A stretch of 64,000 nucleotides of DNA from Dromiciops gliroides (GCF_019393635.1 NC_057861.1:460602330-460666329), one strand, 5' to 3'; shown: positions 10,020 through 22,229, counted from the first letter of the stretch. Numbers and translations: made by a program. Notes: generated by a model from the sequence alone, not told the origin.

Positions 10020-10969
10020 CTAAAAATTAATCTTTGAGGGAAAGGCTCTAGCAGTTTCTAGAGTCCAGGAAAAACCTCTATCAATAGGTAGATTAGATAA
10101 TTCTTGAAGGATACCAAAAATTTCAGGATACTGAGGTTACAGGGGAGAGCATTCTGAACATGAGGAATAGCTTATGCAAAGAGATACAGGTAGAAGATGG
10201 AGCATCACCTGTGGGGAACAAGCAGTTCAGTACAGCTAGACTGTATAGAGTTTGAAGGGGATTAGGGAAGGCCTTCCTCATCCATCAGAATCTGGAGCAA
10301 GGAAGAAATAGTGGAAAGGTTATTAGATGAAGTGGTAAGGTCACAGAAAAAGACCTTGATCTTCTCTGAAAAGTATGAGGCAATTTCCTTCTCTGAGAAG
10401 GTGGAGGTGTGGAAGGCTTGAGGAATTTAACAGCAGATGTGATGAGTAGGGTAGAGTATCAAATACAAAGATTTCAGTGCTGCTATGAGGTCCCAGTTGA
10501 GACTGGAAATTTGTAGCAGGCCCAGTTATTATTATTGTGTGACTTCTTTCAGCACATGAGTTCGTAGTGGCAGAAATCCACAGTTGTGGTTTCATAAAGC
10601 ATAAGTAATAATAGAATGAGGAAGCAAGGGATTTGAGTTCAAGAACAGAAGGTAAATGTAGACAAACTGGTTCGCCAAAAGGTAAAACTTGGGAAAGAAG
10701 AAAAGTATATAAATATACATATGTATATTTAGAACAAGGGAAAGAGCTTGGGAAAGAACTGAATGACAGATAGATTGGAGGCCATAGTGAGGGCAAAGAA
10801 TAGCTTTAGGAAGAACCAGGCATAGGGAGAGATGGAATGATAGGATATTTTGATCAGATAAATGAAGTTGAGAGCACTTGATCATGAAAGTGAAACGTGT
10901 GGGTGATAGATGAAAGATGAGACTCTCTTTGTATGTGGCTGAGATGGAGTGGAGAAGTATGTCGTGGCA
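10020..10969 (+). repeat. Worn dispersed repeat, unclassified
   Basis: AGGGGAGAGCATTCTGAACATGAGGAATAGCTTATGCAAAGAG resembles the continuation of the same old element partly seen at 36640-36760 (AGACAGAGGGTAGCCTCTGCAAAGGAATGGAGGC). No coding potential. Confidence 0.4.
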
Positions 10970-11530
10970 ATTATCAAAAAAAAATCCATTTATCCAAGCC
11001 AATGGCAAAACAGAAATCAGAGAAAGTATACATATGAGAATATATACCAGACAATATGGAGTGAAGAAGCTCTCTCAATGGGAGTGAAGTAACAGCTCAA
11101 CCAAGAGACCCAGACCTCACCAAAGAGAAAATTCCCTGAAGTCTCTAATATAGCAAGATGGGTGTAGGGACATGATAAAGATTACCAGCTCCTCTCATGT
11201 CAGTTTCTTCCCAGAATTTTATTCTTTCTTCAACAACCTAAAATGAGGCTGACATTATTCACGTCTCTTGAAGGTGGAAACAAAAGCCAGAAGCACCTAT
11301 AATAACTACAGAACCTGAAAAGACCTGAAGAAACTACAAGGAAATCCAAAGAGGGTGGTGTTCTTCTCTCTCCCATACTTATCAACTTTGCCTGCCCCTC
11401 ACACAGGTGCAGAGAATTGATCTCCACCAACCTGGAGAAAATCCCACAAACAATGGGTTTGGGGATTTGGGTTATATAGAAAACAGATAAACTCCAGAGA
11501 GTGTTAGATAACAGGGAGCAGCAATGATGC
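10970..11530. repeat. Unclassified dispersed element, copy 2 (copy 1 at 4541-5275)
   Basis: Ordered shared blocks with 4780-5270 over about 500 bp, in the same orientation. No SINE here, so this is the better uninterrupted copy. ERV or LTR origin is likely but not shown. Confidence 0.65.
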
Positions 11531-11754
11531 AACATCCAGTAGGGGAGCAACAGAAACACAATGTGACATCAAAGTCACATTGGCCCAGTAGTCAACAGTG
11601 CCCAACAGGGAAAGGCTAAGAGAGAAAAGAGTAATGAAAAGAGTAAGAATACCAGCAGCTCACTGCATTGGAAGTTCGAGCTGCCCCTTTACACAAATGG
11701 CCTGATCACACATATTCCCTATGTTTATACATCATCCTTAAAAAACCCTAAGTT

Positions 11755-12740
11755 AATCCAACCATTCCTCACTAACTGTCATCGTACGTTTTTCCTCCCC
11801 TTCTTGGCTAGCATCCTTCAGAAGGCTATCTATACAATCAGTGCCACCACTTCCTTTCTTTTCACTCCCTGGCTTCTGACACCAATACTCAACTGAAACA
11901 GTTTCCTTCAACATCACTAGTAGTCTCTGAATTGCCCAATGTAATGACCTTTTCTCATTCCTCATCTTCCTGACCTCTCTGAAGCCCTTGACTCTGTGAA
12001 TCACCCTCTTCTCCTTGATACTCTCTTCTCTCTAGATTTTCATGATACCTTCCCTCTCTTGGTTTTTTCTATCACTCTGACCACTTCTAGTCCCCTTTGG
12101 TAGTTCTTCATCCAGGTGACACCATTAGCTGTGGTAGCCTCCCAAGGCTCTGTCTGCTCTTGGCTTTCTTCTCTTTCCCTCTATACCGTCATGTTTTGTT
12201 ATCTCATCTGCTCCTACGATATGAATTGTTATCTCTGTGCTGATGATTCTCAGAAGTAGATGTGAAACCCTCATCTCTCTCTCCTGACTCCCAGTCATCA
12301 CCAACTGCCTTTTGGACATCTCAAATTGAATGACTTATAGGCACCTCAAACTCACAATGACTTCAAAACAGAACCCATTTTCTTTCTTCTCTACAACCTC
12401 TCCTCTTCCCAATTTTACTATTACTGTTGAAGTCACCACTACCCTCCTATTTCTGTCAAGGATGGCAGCAACCTTCTCGTCACCCAGGCTCATAACCTAG
12501 GTGTCATTCTCTATTTCTTATTTTTCTCTCACCCCCTGTATCCAATAAGTTGGTAAGTCCAGTCATGCCTACCCTTTCTCTTTTTCCCGCTATTCTCCCT
12601 CTAAAATATCTCTCATATATGCCTCCTCTCCTCTGACACTGGAAACACCCTGGTGCAGGCCCTTGTCACCTCTGTGATCTCAACACATAGCACAGTGCCT
12701 AGCACCTAGGTGCTTAACAATGCTTATTCATTGATTATGC
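11755..12740 (+). repeat. L2 LINE, C-terminal ORF region and 3' end
   Basis: A long pyrimidine-rich strand with CTGATGATTCTCAGAAGTAGATGT, CCCTCATCTCTCTCTCCTGACTCCCAGTCATCACCAACTGCC, TAGGCACCTCAAACTCACAATGACTTCAAAACAGAA, then ...CACATAGCACAGTGCCTAGCACCTAGGTGCTTAACAATGC. This is the order of the L2 reverse transcriptase 3' part and tail. Many stops; dead. Confidence 0.8.
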
Positions 12741-12744
12741 AGGT

Positions 12745-14290
12745 CTAGATAGCACTTTGAACCTGAAGTAGTTTTAATGGGGGCCTCATGTGAGGAAGTG
12801 TACATAGTTCTTAGGAGTTTGTCAAGGGCTAACTGAAAAAATAGATTTTGAACCAGCCCATTTCTGAATGAAAAGCTTTTCATTGCTTTCAAGAACCATT
12901 GTTCAAAGCTATCTTTTCAACAAAGTTTAAGTAGTGAGAACAAATACATCACACTGTTCAATGAACCAGTGGTAAGATGTCCTTAAAGATTCTATCATCT
13001 ATTTTTCAAGCTGAGGATTTAATTTACTTTTTATTTTTGATTACAGAAACAAACTCCTTTATGACCTCTTCCATCCTAATGTTAAAAGGCAGGACCAAGC
13101 CTCCTAGATACTGTTTTCTTTTGTTCATCGTTTCCCAAAGGAGTTTAAAACTTCTGGTTTCTTCAATCTACTTATATTTACATCTTAAATATGTATCTTT
13201 AAATTCAAAAGAAATATGGAATGCCTTTTCCTAGGCTATCTTTATAATAATGTGGTGACAGGATTAATATTCTGCCAGAAGATATAGAGAGGTCTTGAAA
13301 GCTAGACTAACATCTGTTAGCTGAACTTGACATGTTTTCTCCCTACTAGTGATGTGCCCTCATGTGTGATGCAGAACCAAATATAAGAAAGAATTTTTTT
13401 TCTCCATGTGAAGCCAGAGGAAAATGAATTGTGTAAGGAGAACACTCTAGAAAAATGAAAAGAACGGAAAGCAACTGGGGAAACATAAAGTAGACAATGG
13501 CAGTACTTGCATTTTTCCTTTCTGCCCAATAAGTAAAGGAATGAGCTGATGACTTAGATAAATCAGGTGCCTGAACTTCCTGGAGTGGGGGGTGGGGAGT
13601 GACTTTGTCATGGGTCATCCAGCTTGGAAATATATGACACAAAGAATCACTGGATAATTGTGCAACACTCCATTTGATATTATTTATGCACAACCTAGGT
13701 CTATCAATCTTTCATAGCTCTACAGGAGAACAATTTGATTTGCCCTTTTGTTTGTGCATAGAAATAATTGAAAATCATCAGCGTGCTAATACCATGACCC
13801 TGTGATTTCTTTCCAACAGTGTGTTGACTTAAGGACAGTTTATCACTTCTGGCCCTTTCCTGTTTATTATCTTACATTTATATACTTTTGATACAAATTG
13901 CCATAGAATAAAATATAAGTTGGTAAAACATATTAAAAATGATGACAATATGGAATACCATCATTATTATATTTAGGTCTCCATTGCCTGGAAGAAATGG
14001 ACATGTGTGACCCCAAATGTCCTGGAAAACTGTACAGACCTTTCTTTGTTTTGTTACATGCATAGCAATTCTGTTCAAATCATTTCCCTGGAAGAAAGCT
14101 CCTTTGTTGAGGGTAGTGGGGAAAGTTGTTAATTATTGGCTAATTATAAATACCTAATTACATTCAACCATTTGGTCTTATCCTCCTTAGAATGTAATAG
14201 TTTTTATTTAGCATCAACTCATATTCTAGAACTTAGAAATGAATTTCATTGTTAGACCTTATGGAATACCCTCAGCATTTAATAACATAT
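12745..14290. other. No gene seen; unique-looking sequence
   Basis: About 1.5 kb with no recognizable SINE or LINE and no coding frame with family resemblance. Open frames at 12977-13234 and 13346-13693 look like chance. Confidence 0.45.
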
Positions 14291-14296
14291 ATATGT

Positions 14297-14462
14297 ATAT
14301 GACATAATTTGTCTACATTGCTCAATTAAAGAAGAGAATGAGAAATTATGTATAATATAGAAATTTTCTGTATAAATTGAGAAATTGTGAATACATTGTT
14401 ATGGATAATAATTTCAATTCCCCTCTTCAATTGAGCAATGTAGACTAATTATGCTGACATTA
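14297..14462. repeat. Imperfect foldback (long inverted repeat), MITE-like
   Basis: GTCTACATTGCTCAATT (14311-14327) is the exact reverse complement of AATTGAGCAATGTAGAC (14429-14445). Weaker pairing extends outward (ATGACATAATTT against AATTATGCTGACAT) and inward (GAAGAG against CTCTTC). Arms total about 45-50 bases around a loop of about 70. Confidence 0.7.
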
Positions 14463-15345
14463 TGCAAAAGTTATACACACACACATACACATACATATAT
14501 ATTACACACACAATGCACACACATACAATGTATGGAATTTGTTTCCCAAATCCAGCAGTTAACATTTACTCTTTAGGTCATTTTCTGTAGTACAAGTAAA
14601 ATTCAATCTTTTCCACAGATAAAAACAATTCTGATAAACTCTAGTCAGTACTTATACATGCTTAGCCCCCTCGAGAACACTTGGGGACTAGAGCCTCCAA
14701 GAGAAGGCTTATATTTCAGGAGAAAATAATGGTTCTCACCCTTTGGATATAATTCAGCACTTGAGGGCCTTGTACCAATACAAGAACTAACTTTTGCATA
14801 ATCTGTAATCATAATTAGACTATTTGAAGAGAAGAATTGAAGAGGAGAATTGAGCAATTATCAAGTACATTTCAGAGCTGGTCAATTTGGATAATTAAGA
14901 CTTACAAGGCTCTGTTTTCACCCCTTAGAGGCTTTTTGCCATCTGAATTATATAACCAATGGGCTTCTGAATATAGTCACTGCTAGGATTTTCAGTGTCT
15001 ATTGAATACAAGCATTTCTGACTATTCAGGGTAACCTCAGAAAAGAAAAGCCCATCTTCTTTGACTGATCTACATATTACTGAATTAACAAAATGGAAGG
15101 GGGTCTTTTCTGACCTTTCTGTTTGTGGGCCTAAATTGGACTATAATAAATTTTTTTGCCCAGCTAAGTTTTACTTATACTTTCAACCACAAGGTAGTTT
15201 CTCCTCATTTCTGATGTAGAACTGCAGTGAGATAACTTGTGATCTTAAATTAGTAAGTGGCACCGTCTTTTCTGTGATTGGTACGTTTTAGTAACAAAAT
15301 GGCAAGTTCCATTATTTATTTTATGTTGTGGCACTCTCTTTAAGG
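14463..15345. other. No gene seen; short (AC)n at 14473-14523
   Basis: Apart from the CA/TA-rich tract the stretch looks unique. No family recognised. Confidence 0.4.
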
Positions 15346-15349
15346 CAGA

Positions 15350-15500
15350 TCAGTCAGTCTGTCAAGTGCTGAATGCTTATTATGTGCAGAGTCCTATCCT
15401 GGATGCTGTCAAGAAATTTAAAAGAAAAAAAGAAAATGCTCTATAACTAAGGAACTAACCCTGTAATGGAGATGGAAGACAAACACAAAAAGTGCAATTT
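15350..15500 (+). repeat. Ancient dispersed repeat, 'TATTATGTGCAGAGTCC' type
   Basis: CAAGTGCTGAATGCTTATTATGTGCAGAGTCCTATCCTGGATGCTG...CTAACCCTGTAATGGAGATGGAAGACAAAC. Same family as 145-240. Confidence 0.5.
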
Positions 15501-15511
15501 GTAATCACAAG

Positions 15512-15662
15512 ACATGGTCTTGAATCCTAGCTCTGATTCTTACTGTCTGGCCTTGCACAAGTCTCTTAAAATCTCTGGGCCTAAATTTCTTCATTTGTAA
15601 AATGAGGAGGCTGAATTATTTGGCCTCTGAGGTTCCTGCTAGCCTTAAATTTATGATCTCAT
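15512..15662 (+). repeat. CORE-SINE / MIR-type SINE (Mar1-like)
   Basis: GAATCCTAGCTCTGATTCTTACTGTCTGGCCTTGCACAAGTC...TCTGGGCCTAAATTTCTTCATTTGTAAAATGAGGAGGCTG...GGTTCCTGCTAGCCTTAAATTTATGATC. Conserved MIR-like central domain. Confidence 0.8.
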
Positions 15663-15856
15663 AAAATACACAAGACCACATAGAAAGAAACATACAGACA
15701 AGTGCAACTCTATCCCTGAGAAACTACAAGTATCTCTCTATGTATACATTTACATATGATGACATCTCCCCCAATATGACAGTGTTGAAAGAATTCAACT
15801 CACTCAGAAATACAAGAGACAGTGTCCTGCCATAAGAACATTGGTTTTACTTCATA

Positions 15857-16016
15857 GGATTATGGGGTCATAGATTTACAACTAGTCTCCTTGGTCCATC
15901 TAACTCAGCCTCCTCATTTTTACAGATGAGGAAACCGAGTCATATAGCTGTGGCAGGATTTGAACCTAGGTCTTCTTGACTCCAAATCTATCACTCTGTC
16001 CACTATACCATGCAGA
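15857..16016 (-). repeat. MIR-type SINE / CR1-end composite
   Basis: CCATCTAACTCAGCCTCCTCATTTTTACAGATGAGGAAACCGAG...GGATTTGAACCTAGGTCTTCTTGACTCCAAATC...TGTCCACTATACCATGC, the reverse complement of a MIR-like SINE. The preceding GGTCATAGATTTACAACTAG may be a CR1/L3 tail. Confidence 0.65.
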
Positions 16017-16068
16017 AGCCAGAACTTGCATTTCTTAAGGCTCCTTCCAGCTCTAAGACTTGTGCTTT

Positions 16069-16093
16069 AAAACAACAACAACAACAACAACAA
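16069..16093. repeat. (ACA)n microsatellite
   Basis: Seven to eight AAC/ACA units after a TTTAA context. Confidence 0.9.
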
Positions 16094-16129
16094 TCACCCC
16101 CCAAAAAACCCAGATATTTTTAGAGATCA

Positions 16130-16800
16130 CATAGGTAGCTTTATTGTTAAGGGATGAAGCAAGTGTAGCTGATACCTCATCATACTTCCCCTGTGCTGAC
16201 CTCAAGGGAGCTCTGCAGATTTGATGAGTTAGTGAGACGGGGGATCATTGCAAAATAATGCCATGAGAAAATGTGTAGACTTAAGGAATGGCTTTTTGAG
16301 CAGAATGTGCACAGCTGTTTATAATTTTCAAGATTAAGTTGCACTGCGTTGATTGACAGAACCAGTTTTCTACTACTGACAGGGTGATTAGGTATCTGAA
16401 TATCTCTTTTGAAAAAACAGTCTTCTGTTAGCCTTTGGGTGTGAAGTCACTATGAAGGAAAATGTGCTGCTGATTTGTCAGTGAAAACCAGTTCCTGTAA
16501 TCAACATTTCCCAGGTGTCCATCTTGGCATCTCCAGACAAATGAAGTCAAACCCATTATACCTTCAAAACCTCACTGAAGCTCCTTGATATTTATGGGTC
16601 CTTGAATGTCAGCTACCCATTACCAAAACAGGGTAGCTCCAAGGGCAACATCACTAACTTTACTCCTACTCTGTCACAGAGCTTATTTCTGTGTCTTCCT
16701 TCTTTATATGTGAAACTAAAGAAATGATGCAGTCAGGAAGGAATATTGTGTTACTCCAAAGACTGTGTTTATAGAAGTAAGTATATTTAGGAGGAGAAGG
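16130..16800. other. Unique-looking, evenly complex sequence (possible conserved noncoding)
   Basis: This block lacks recognizable repeats and has balanced composition, in contrast to the rest of the window. It has no coding frame. Conservation cannot be judged from one sequence. Confidence 0.25.
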
Positions 16801-16802
16801 AG

Positions 16803-17042
16803 AATAGCTAGCATGTATACACCGCTTTAAGGTCTGTAAAACATTTCACAAATATTATCTCATTCACTAGAAGCCTAAGAGGGAAGTGCTGTTATTATCA
16901 TCTCCATTTCACAGATGAGAAAAGACAAGTGGTTTGCCCAGGTTCACACAGCTAGGAATTAGGCTTCTGAAGCTGCATTTGACCTTGTCTTCCTGATTTC
17001 AGGTCCACCATGTTCTCCACCACACCACCTAGCTAGCTGTCC
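16803..17042 (-). repeat. CORE-SINE / MIR-type SINE
   Basis: AATAGCTAGCATGTATAC...CAAATATTATCTCATTCA...CATCTCCATTTCACAGATGAGAAAAGACAAGTGGTTTGCCCAGGTTCACACAGCTAGG...CACCACACCACCTAGC. Reverse full-length element. Confidence 0.8.
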
Positions 17043-19000
17043 AGTAAGTCATTTATCTTTTTTATTACGCCACGTGTCTACCTTATATTTGTAGAAGTTG
17101 TTTGTGTTTTTTCTTCTTTTTTTCATAGCTTTTAATGATATTTCTTGAATTGGTGTCCTGGAGACAGCTCTAATCAGTTTGCTAGAGTTGATTGTTAAAT
17201 TTGTGGTATGAGCATTTACACCTTAGAAATTGGATAATATTAAAACTAGGACTCGATGAATTGTTTAATTGGTTGTTGAGATTGATAGAGAAAATGTAAC
17301 AATACATATTAAACTTAAAAGTGTGTCATATGTATATTTCTTTTTTCAGAGAATCAGTTGTTACATATTTATGTATTGAACAATTATATATATATGGGTA
17401 TATCATGTGTTAGCACATATACATACCTATTTATGTCTAATAGTAGACATCTCAGGGTGGGCAAGGAAAAAAGGATTTAAAAATGTATATGATAATTTTG
17501 TTGTATATTTGAAGGGAAGAGCAAGTTATGTATAGTAGGTTTGCAGCTTCATGTGCATTCATCTTATTATTGTACTATATTATAGAAATGCTTGTTTTCT
17601 TCCATAAATTAATTTTTTTTAAAAGCATATACCAGGACATATGTGGCTCACATAGGGATTGTACTAGTTTACTTTTCTGCAATATTTGTAAATCTCAAAT
17701 AAAAATATAGTAGTTTAAATGTCATATTTGAAAAAACCTAGGCATTTTTATTATATTATATATCTAAGCTCTGAGTGAAATGAAGAGATGAATTCTGCCC
17801 CTTTGTAAAGAATTGTGTGAATCGTGTTTTAAGACATGTTTTCTGTTTTTTGTTTTTTAATGAATCTGGGACATATTAAAGCATCTAGTAGTACAGTGCC
17901 TGACACACAGTGGTGATTAATAAATTCTTATTGACTTTAATTGAATTTTGTGGTAGACGAGTCTGGTTAATGTGATATAGTGTCATTAGTTGAACTTAGG
18001 ACTCATCCTAGCTCTTGTCTCTGATCCATTAGTTAGTGGCATGTTACCTCTGTGATCCCATGCAATTCTCTAAGACAAGTTAAAGAGAAATTGCCAGTTG
18101 GCTAAGGGAGTTTCCACACCTCAAGTTCCCCACACTATTGGAATCTCAACACCAATACCTTCCCCAAGTGCTACAAATATCAGATTCTTCTAACACTTAA
18201 CCTATATGAAATCTAGTCAATGTAATTGCAACCTAAATAATTTAAAAGCTTTAAGAAAATATATGTCCTCTCTCATAGCTAAGTAGCTGCTTTTCCCATC
18301 AAATCACATAAACTACATTTTAGAAAGAAAAATTCAAAAATCTAACAGTCACTTAACTTTTTTGACCAATAGATTACCCAGCTAATATTGACATTAGCAG
18401 GGTTGATGTTAACCTTAACAAAAACCCTGGGGCCTAGCAATAGTATCATCTGTCATAATGGAACAGGGATGGACTCCACCCAGGGAGGTTTGGCTTCCGG
18501 GAGCCTCACATTATAGCCCAATTTTTACAGTAGTAGGGAATCACAGTGGCTTTCCCATACATATTTAACATTACCTATGTGGTTGAGATAATTATCTAGA
18601 TTTGAAAGTGGGAAAGAATGTTCCTGAATGATATAGATCAGTGTTTCCACTCTGCTTTGATTGAATTATGGCGACATGTTCTAATGATCTAATGTGTCAA
18701 AAAGAAATAAGATCAATGACAAAAAACTGAACACCCAAATCCATTGTTATGATTCATTTTTCATAGTATATAAATGCCTTCCTCCACTGAGGCATCCTGC
18801 CCTGATGCCTCATCTAGGTCATGGTGCCCCAAGGTTATGTCAACTCAGTTAAGTTCTACCAAGCTGAAATGACTTCAAGTAGGAGGCTGGCCAATATATG
18901 TGTATCTGTCTGAGAACTAGCCTAGCTAAATGTAGAGAGATTCATAAGAGAGCTGGCCACCAGGTGATGGTTTTTAGCCACAGTGACTCATGAAGCAAAT
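17043..19000. other. No gene seen; L2/MIR tail-like piece at 17875-17945
   Basis: AT-rich sequence. At 17875-17945, ACAGTGCCTGACACACAGTGGTGATTAATAAATTC fits an L2 or MIR 3' tail. The 18000-18100 text (CTAGCTCTTGTCTCTG...GTTACCTCTGTGATCC) may be a worn MIR. No coding signal. Confidence 0.4.
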
Positions 19001-19019
19001 GTGTGAAGAGGTTGCTTTT

Positions 19020-19800
19020 TATATTAGTGGAGGGTGTACCCACATCCTTGAAATATTAGTGTAAGTATGTGTAACCTGGCTTTGGTACATGCCCAGATCA
19101 CCTAAAATTGAGGCACCCATATAAGATATGCCAGAGACCTCTCGAAGGGACATTCTTTGTTCCCCTCTCTCTCCTCTCTCTCCCTCTCTATCTCCCTTTC
19201 TCTTCCTCTCTCTCCCTCTCTCTCTCCCTCTCCTTTCCTCTCTCCCTCCAGGAGCAAAAGTCTACACTGACTAAATTGAATGTGGGGTAAGGACTAGCTC
19301 CCCTTTCTGCTCTGTGGTCCCAAGAAACAGGCTTGGGATTTGGGTCAATTTCACTTGTCCTTTTCAGTTCAACATGTGGACAGTGGAGCCCTGGATGTGA
19401 GAGTTGGAGCCATAGCAACTTTGGAACCAAAATTCTGGGCTGGATGCTGCTGCCAGCTTAGCATAGAAGCTGTGAGAAACCAGGGTACTCAAGCCCAAGG
19501 GGAACTTTGTACTTAGAACTTGGTGACACTGTGCTATATAGGAACTGAGTTAAACTGTGAACCTAGTATCCATCCCTTTCCAAGAGGCTGAGGTGTGTGT
19601 TGGGGTGGGGATGTGGGGGGGGGGGGTTAAGCCCTCAGATATTTGGAGAGTTGGAATTTTTTTTTCCTTACTAGTATTTTATTTGGGGGGGGGTGGAATT
19701 TTATGTTTATTCTTGCTATACCTTTGAAGTAAATATTTCTTGTAAAAGCTTATCTGACTATAAAGAGATCAAGTGGATCTGGGGTGCTGAGGACCCCTAA
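19020..19800 (+). repeat. LTR-like unit, copy 1 (related 3' end at 27880-28180)
   Basis: The end segment TTTATTCTTGCTATACCTTTGAAGTAAATATTTCTTGTAAAAGCTT is nearly repeated at 28135-28180 (TGTTCTTGCTATATCTTTGAAGTTAATATCACCATGTAGAATC). Upstream both carry AGGAACTG..TTAAA..GTGAA/TTTGAA and TATCC/TATACCC blocks. Such a shared 3' segment fits an LTR; borders and TSD were not found. Confidence 0.45.
19155..19252. repeat. (CTCTCTCC)n pyrimidine tract
   Basis: A run of CTCTCTCC and CCTCTCTC units of about 100 bp. The open frames on both strands here are low-complexity artefacts. Confidence 0.9.
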
Positions 19801-20139
19801 AAACTGAGAAACACAATCAGTGGGAACTTGAACCCCTCCTTCACCTCTGCCTTCACCTCTTTTGAGTACTGGAGAACCCCTGGGGAAGGGGCTTAAAGCA
19901 ACACACCTTGATCTGGGGGCAATGTGGGGTTGGGGGAGTAATTATTGTCTCAAGTTAATCTACCAAATTACTTTAAAAAGAATGGTCGCTTGCTTTTTTG
20001 TTCCAAGGCCCTTACCAGGTGGGGTTGGGGGTGAGAGGCTTGATTCAATGTAGCCTCAACTAAAGCATCGGCTATGATCTCCCACTCAAACAAAAGCTTA
20101 AAATTACTGTTGCTATATTGTAGCTACTTTTCCCATAAA

Positions 20140-20625
20140 AAGAAATGAATGGGTTCTACTTCCATAACCTCTCCCACATCCATCCTGATCTCTATGTTCA
20201 CATGTCTACCACCCTAGTTCATTTTCTCATCATGTCTCATCTGGACTATTGCAACAGCCTCTCAATTCATCTTTTTCTCTTCTTGTCTTTCTTCAATCCA
20301 TACTCCACTTAGCTGCCAAATTGATGTTCCTAAAACTCAAGTCTGACCATGTCATTCACCAACTCAAAAAACCCTTGGCTTCTCCCTATTGACTGGAAGA
20401 CAAAATATAAACACCTCATCCTGTGGTTCATTTAAAGCCTTCCACAATCTAGCTCTTTCCTACCTTTTCTTCCTAAGTCAGTGTTCCTTTTCACACATTC
20501 TCCGTTCCTTTCCAAACTAATTTAGCACTTAATTTCACATCTCCTTGCTTTTGCCCATGAGTATATTGTGTTTCCTGCTTAATCTTGCTTCTTCTGATTC
20601 TTAGTTTCCTTCATGGCTTAACTTG
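20140..20625 (+). repeat. L2 LINE fragment
   Basis: CATGTCTCATCTGGACTATTGCAACAGCCTC...TTAGCTGCCAAATTGATGTTCCTAAAACTCAAGTCTGACCATGTCATTC...CTTGGCTTCTCCCTATTGACTGG...AAAGCCTTCCACAATCTAGCTC. Standard L2 ORF2 3' region, dead. Confidence 0.85.
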
Positions 20626-20639
20626 TATTTGTTTAATTA

Positions 20640-21240
20640 ATTTAAATTGAACTGAACCGGCCAGTAACCTTTCTGTGAGAGAAACAGAGAACAAAGCCAG
20701 CCCTTTCTTATCTATTTGTAGTAATGTCAAATATTCTTTTCAATAGTTCCTTTTCATACTAAGACCAAATGTATAATTGATTCACAAATAATATTTAAAA
20801 AAACACAAAACTGACAACTGTGCAACTGCTTGGTTTAAAAAAAAAATCACAACAGTTCATTCATCTGTGACAGATAATCTTAATTTGGCAGCAGTCATCT
20901 TGTTCCCATTAATATTGGGTTTTCCATTTCCTGCATCTTAAATCTCATTGACACTGGCAGAGGTTTTTGTCTCTCTTTTTATGTAGCAAGTCACACCAAG
21001 CACAGACAGGAAACATCACCTTTCATTTTAAGAGCAGAAAATTGAAGTAAAAAAATAGACAATTAATGCTGTGAAAACACTTTCATTGCATAGTTTTCAG
21101 TGGGTAAGACTTAAAAACTGGTGTGTTGTTCTTCAAATGATATATTTAGAAGTAAAAGTAAGGTGTAGACAATGCCTATGTGAGACATTTAGGGAAGCCT
21201 AAAGAATTTATGGGTGCCCTGTATTATACTGAGTAGTGAT
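20640..21240. other. Unique-looking sequence, no gene seen (possible conserved noncoding)
   Basis: No repeat motif recognised. Moderately complex text such as CATTCATCTGTGACAGATAATCTTAATTTGGCAGCAG, with no coding frame. Confidence 0.25.
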
Positions 21241-21244
21241 GGGC

Positions 21245-22215
21245 TTACCTTAAAATTACAGAATTCAAAGTTGGAGGGAACCTCAGAAGACATCTTGTCT
21301 AACTCATAGCCAGGAAAGGAATCACCATTACAGAACACATTAAAAGTGATCATCCATTCTCTGCTTTAAGACTACCAATGAGAGGGGGCAGCTAGGTAGC
21401 ACAGTGGATAAAGCACCGGCCCTGGATTCAGGAGTACCTGAGTTCAAATCCGGCCTCAGACACTTACTAGCTGTGTGACCTTGGGCAAGTCACTTAACCC
21501 CCATTGCCCCGCCAAAAAAAAAAAAAAAAAAAGACTACCAATGAGAGAAAACCCATTACCTCCCAAGATAGCCAGTTCCATTTGAGGGCAACTCTGGAAT
21601 TGTGCATCCAATATCCTTCCTAAACTGCAGCTTCCAGAACTGAACATAACAATCAGTTGTGATCTGACCTGGACAGAATGCCATGGGACTATCACTTCCT
21701 TATCCTTGGAAGCTATTAGTCTCTTATTACAATCCAAGTTCACCATAGCATTTTTGGCTGCCACATCATACTAGTGATACATACTAACATTGCAGGGTGC
21801 TAATCCCCACCCCCATTCTTTTTCAAACAAATTTCACTCAAACCAGGACTTTCCTATCTTGTACTTGTGAAATTGATTTTTTTAAATCTAAAAGTAACAT
21901 TTCCTGTTTCTCCCTATTAAAATTCATTTTATTTAGCCCAGTGTTTTAGGTTGTCAAGATGTCTTTGGTCTCTGTCATTCAGCATGTTAGCTAACCCTAA
22001 CAGCTTTGAGTCGTCTGTAAATCTGATGAATGTCCTATCTATGTTTTCATCTAAATAGCTGATTTTTAAAATTTAATTAATTTATCTCCACATATCTCTG
22101 TGGCATTCTACTAGAGACTTTCTTCTTATTTGGCATTGATAAATTAATGACTACTCTTTGGGTCTGACCATTTAACCAGTTTCAATCCATCTTCTAGCTC
22201 ACATCTTTCCACTTT
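21245..22215 (-). repeat. CR1/L3 LINE relic
   Basis: Reverse-strand CR1 order: TTGGAGGGAACCTCAGAAGACATCTTGTCTAACTC; TTTGAGGGCAACTCTGGAATTG; TCCTTCCTAAACTGCAGCTTCCAGAACTGAACATAA; GATCTGACCTGGACAGAATGCCATGGGACTATCACTTCC; TTTTTGGCTGCCACATCATACT; CTGTCATTCAGCATGTTAGCTAACCC. It is interrupted by the SINE at 21385-21530. A further piece at 22840-22935 (ATTCTTAATGAAGCTATGATGACTG) probably belongs to it. Confidence 0.8.
21385..21530 (+). mobile_element. Family A SINE inside CR1/L3
   Basis: Full length, head GGGGCAGCTAGGTAGCACAG, tail of 19 A. TSD AAGACTACCAATGAGAG is exact over 17 bp at 21368-21384 and 21531-21547. A recent-looking insertion. Confidence 0.97.
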
Positions 22216-22229
22216 TTTCACAAGGAAAT

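Noticed and set aside
10341..11008. Long reverse-strand open frames (151 and 138 codons)
   Set aside because: They overlap each other and worn repeats, and resemble no known protein.
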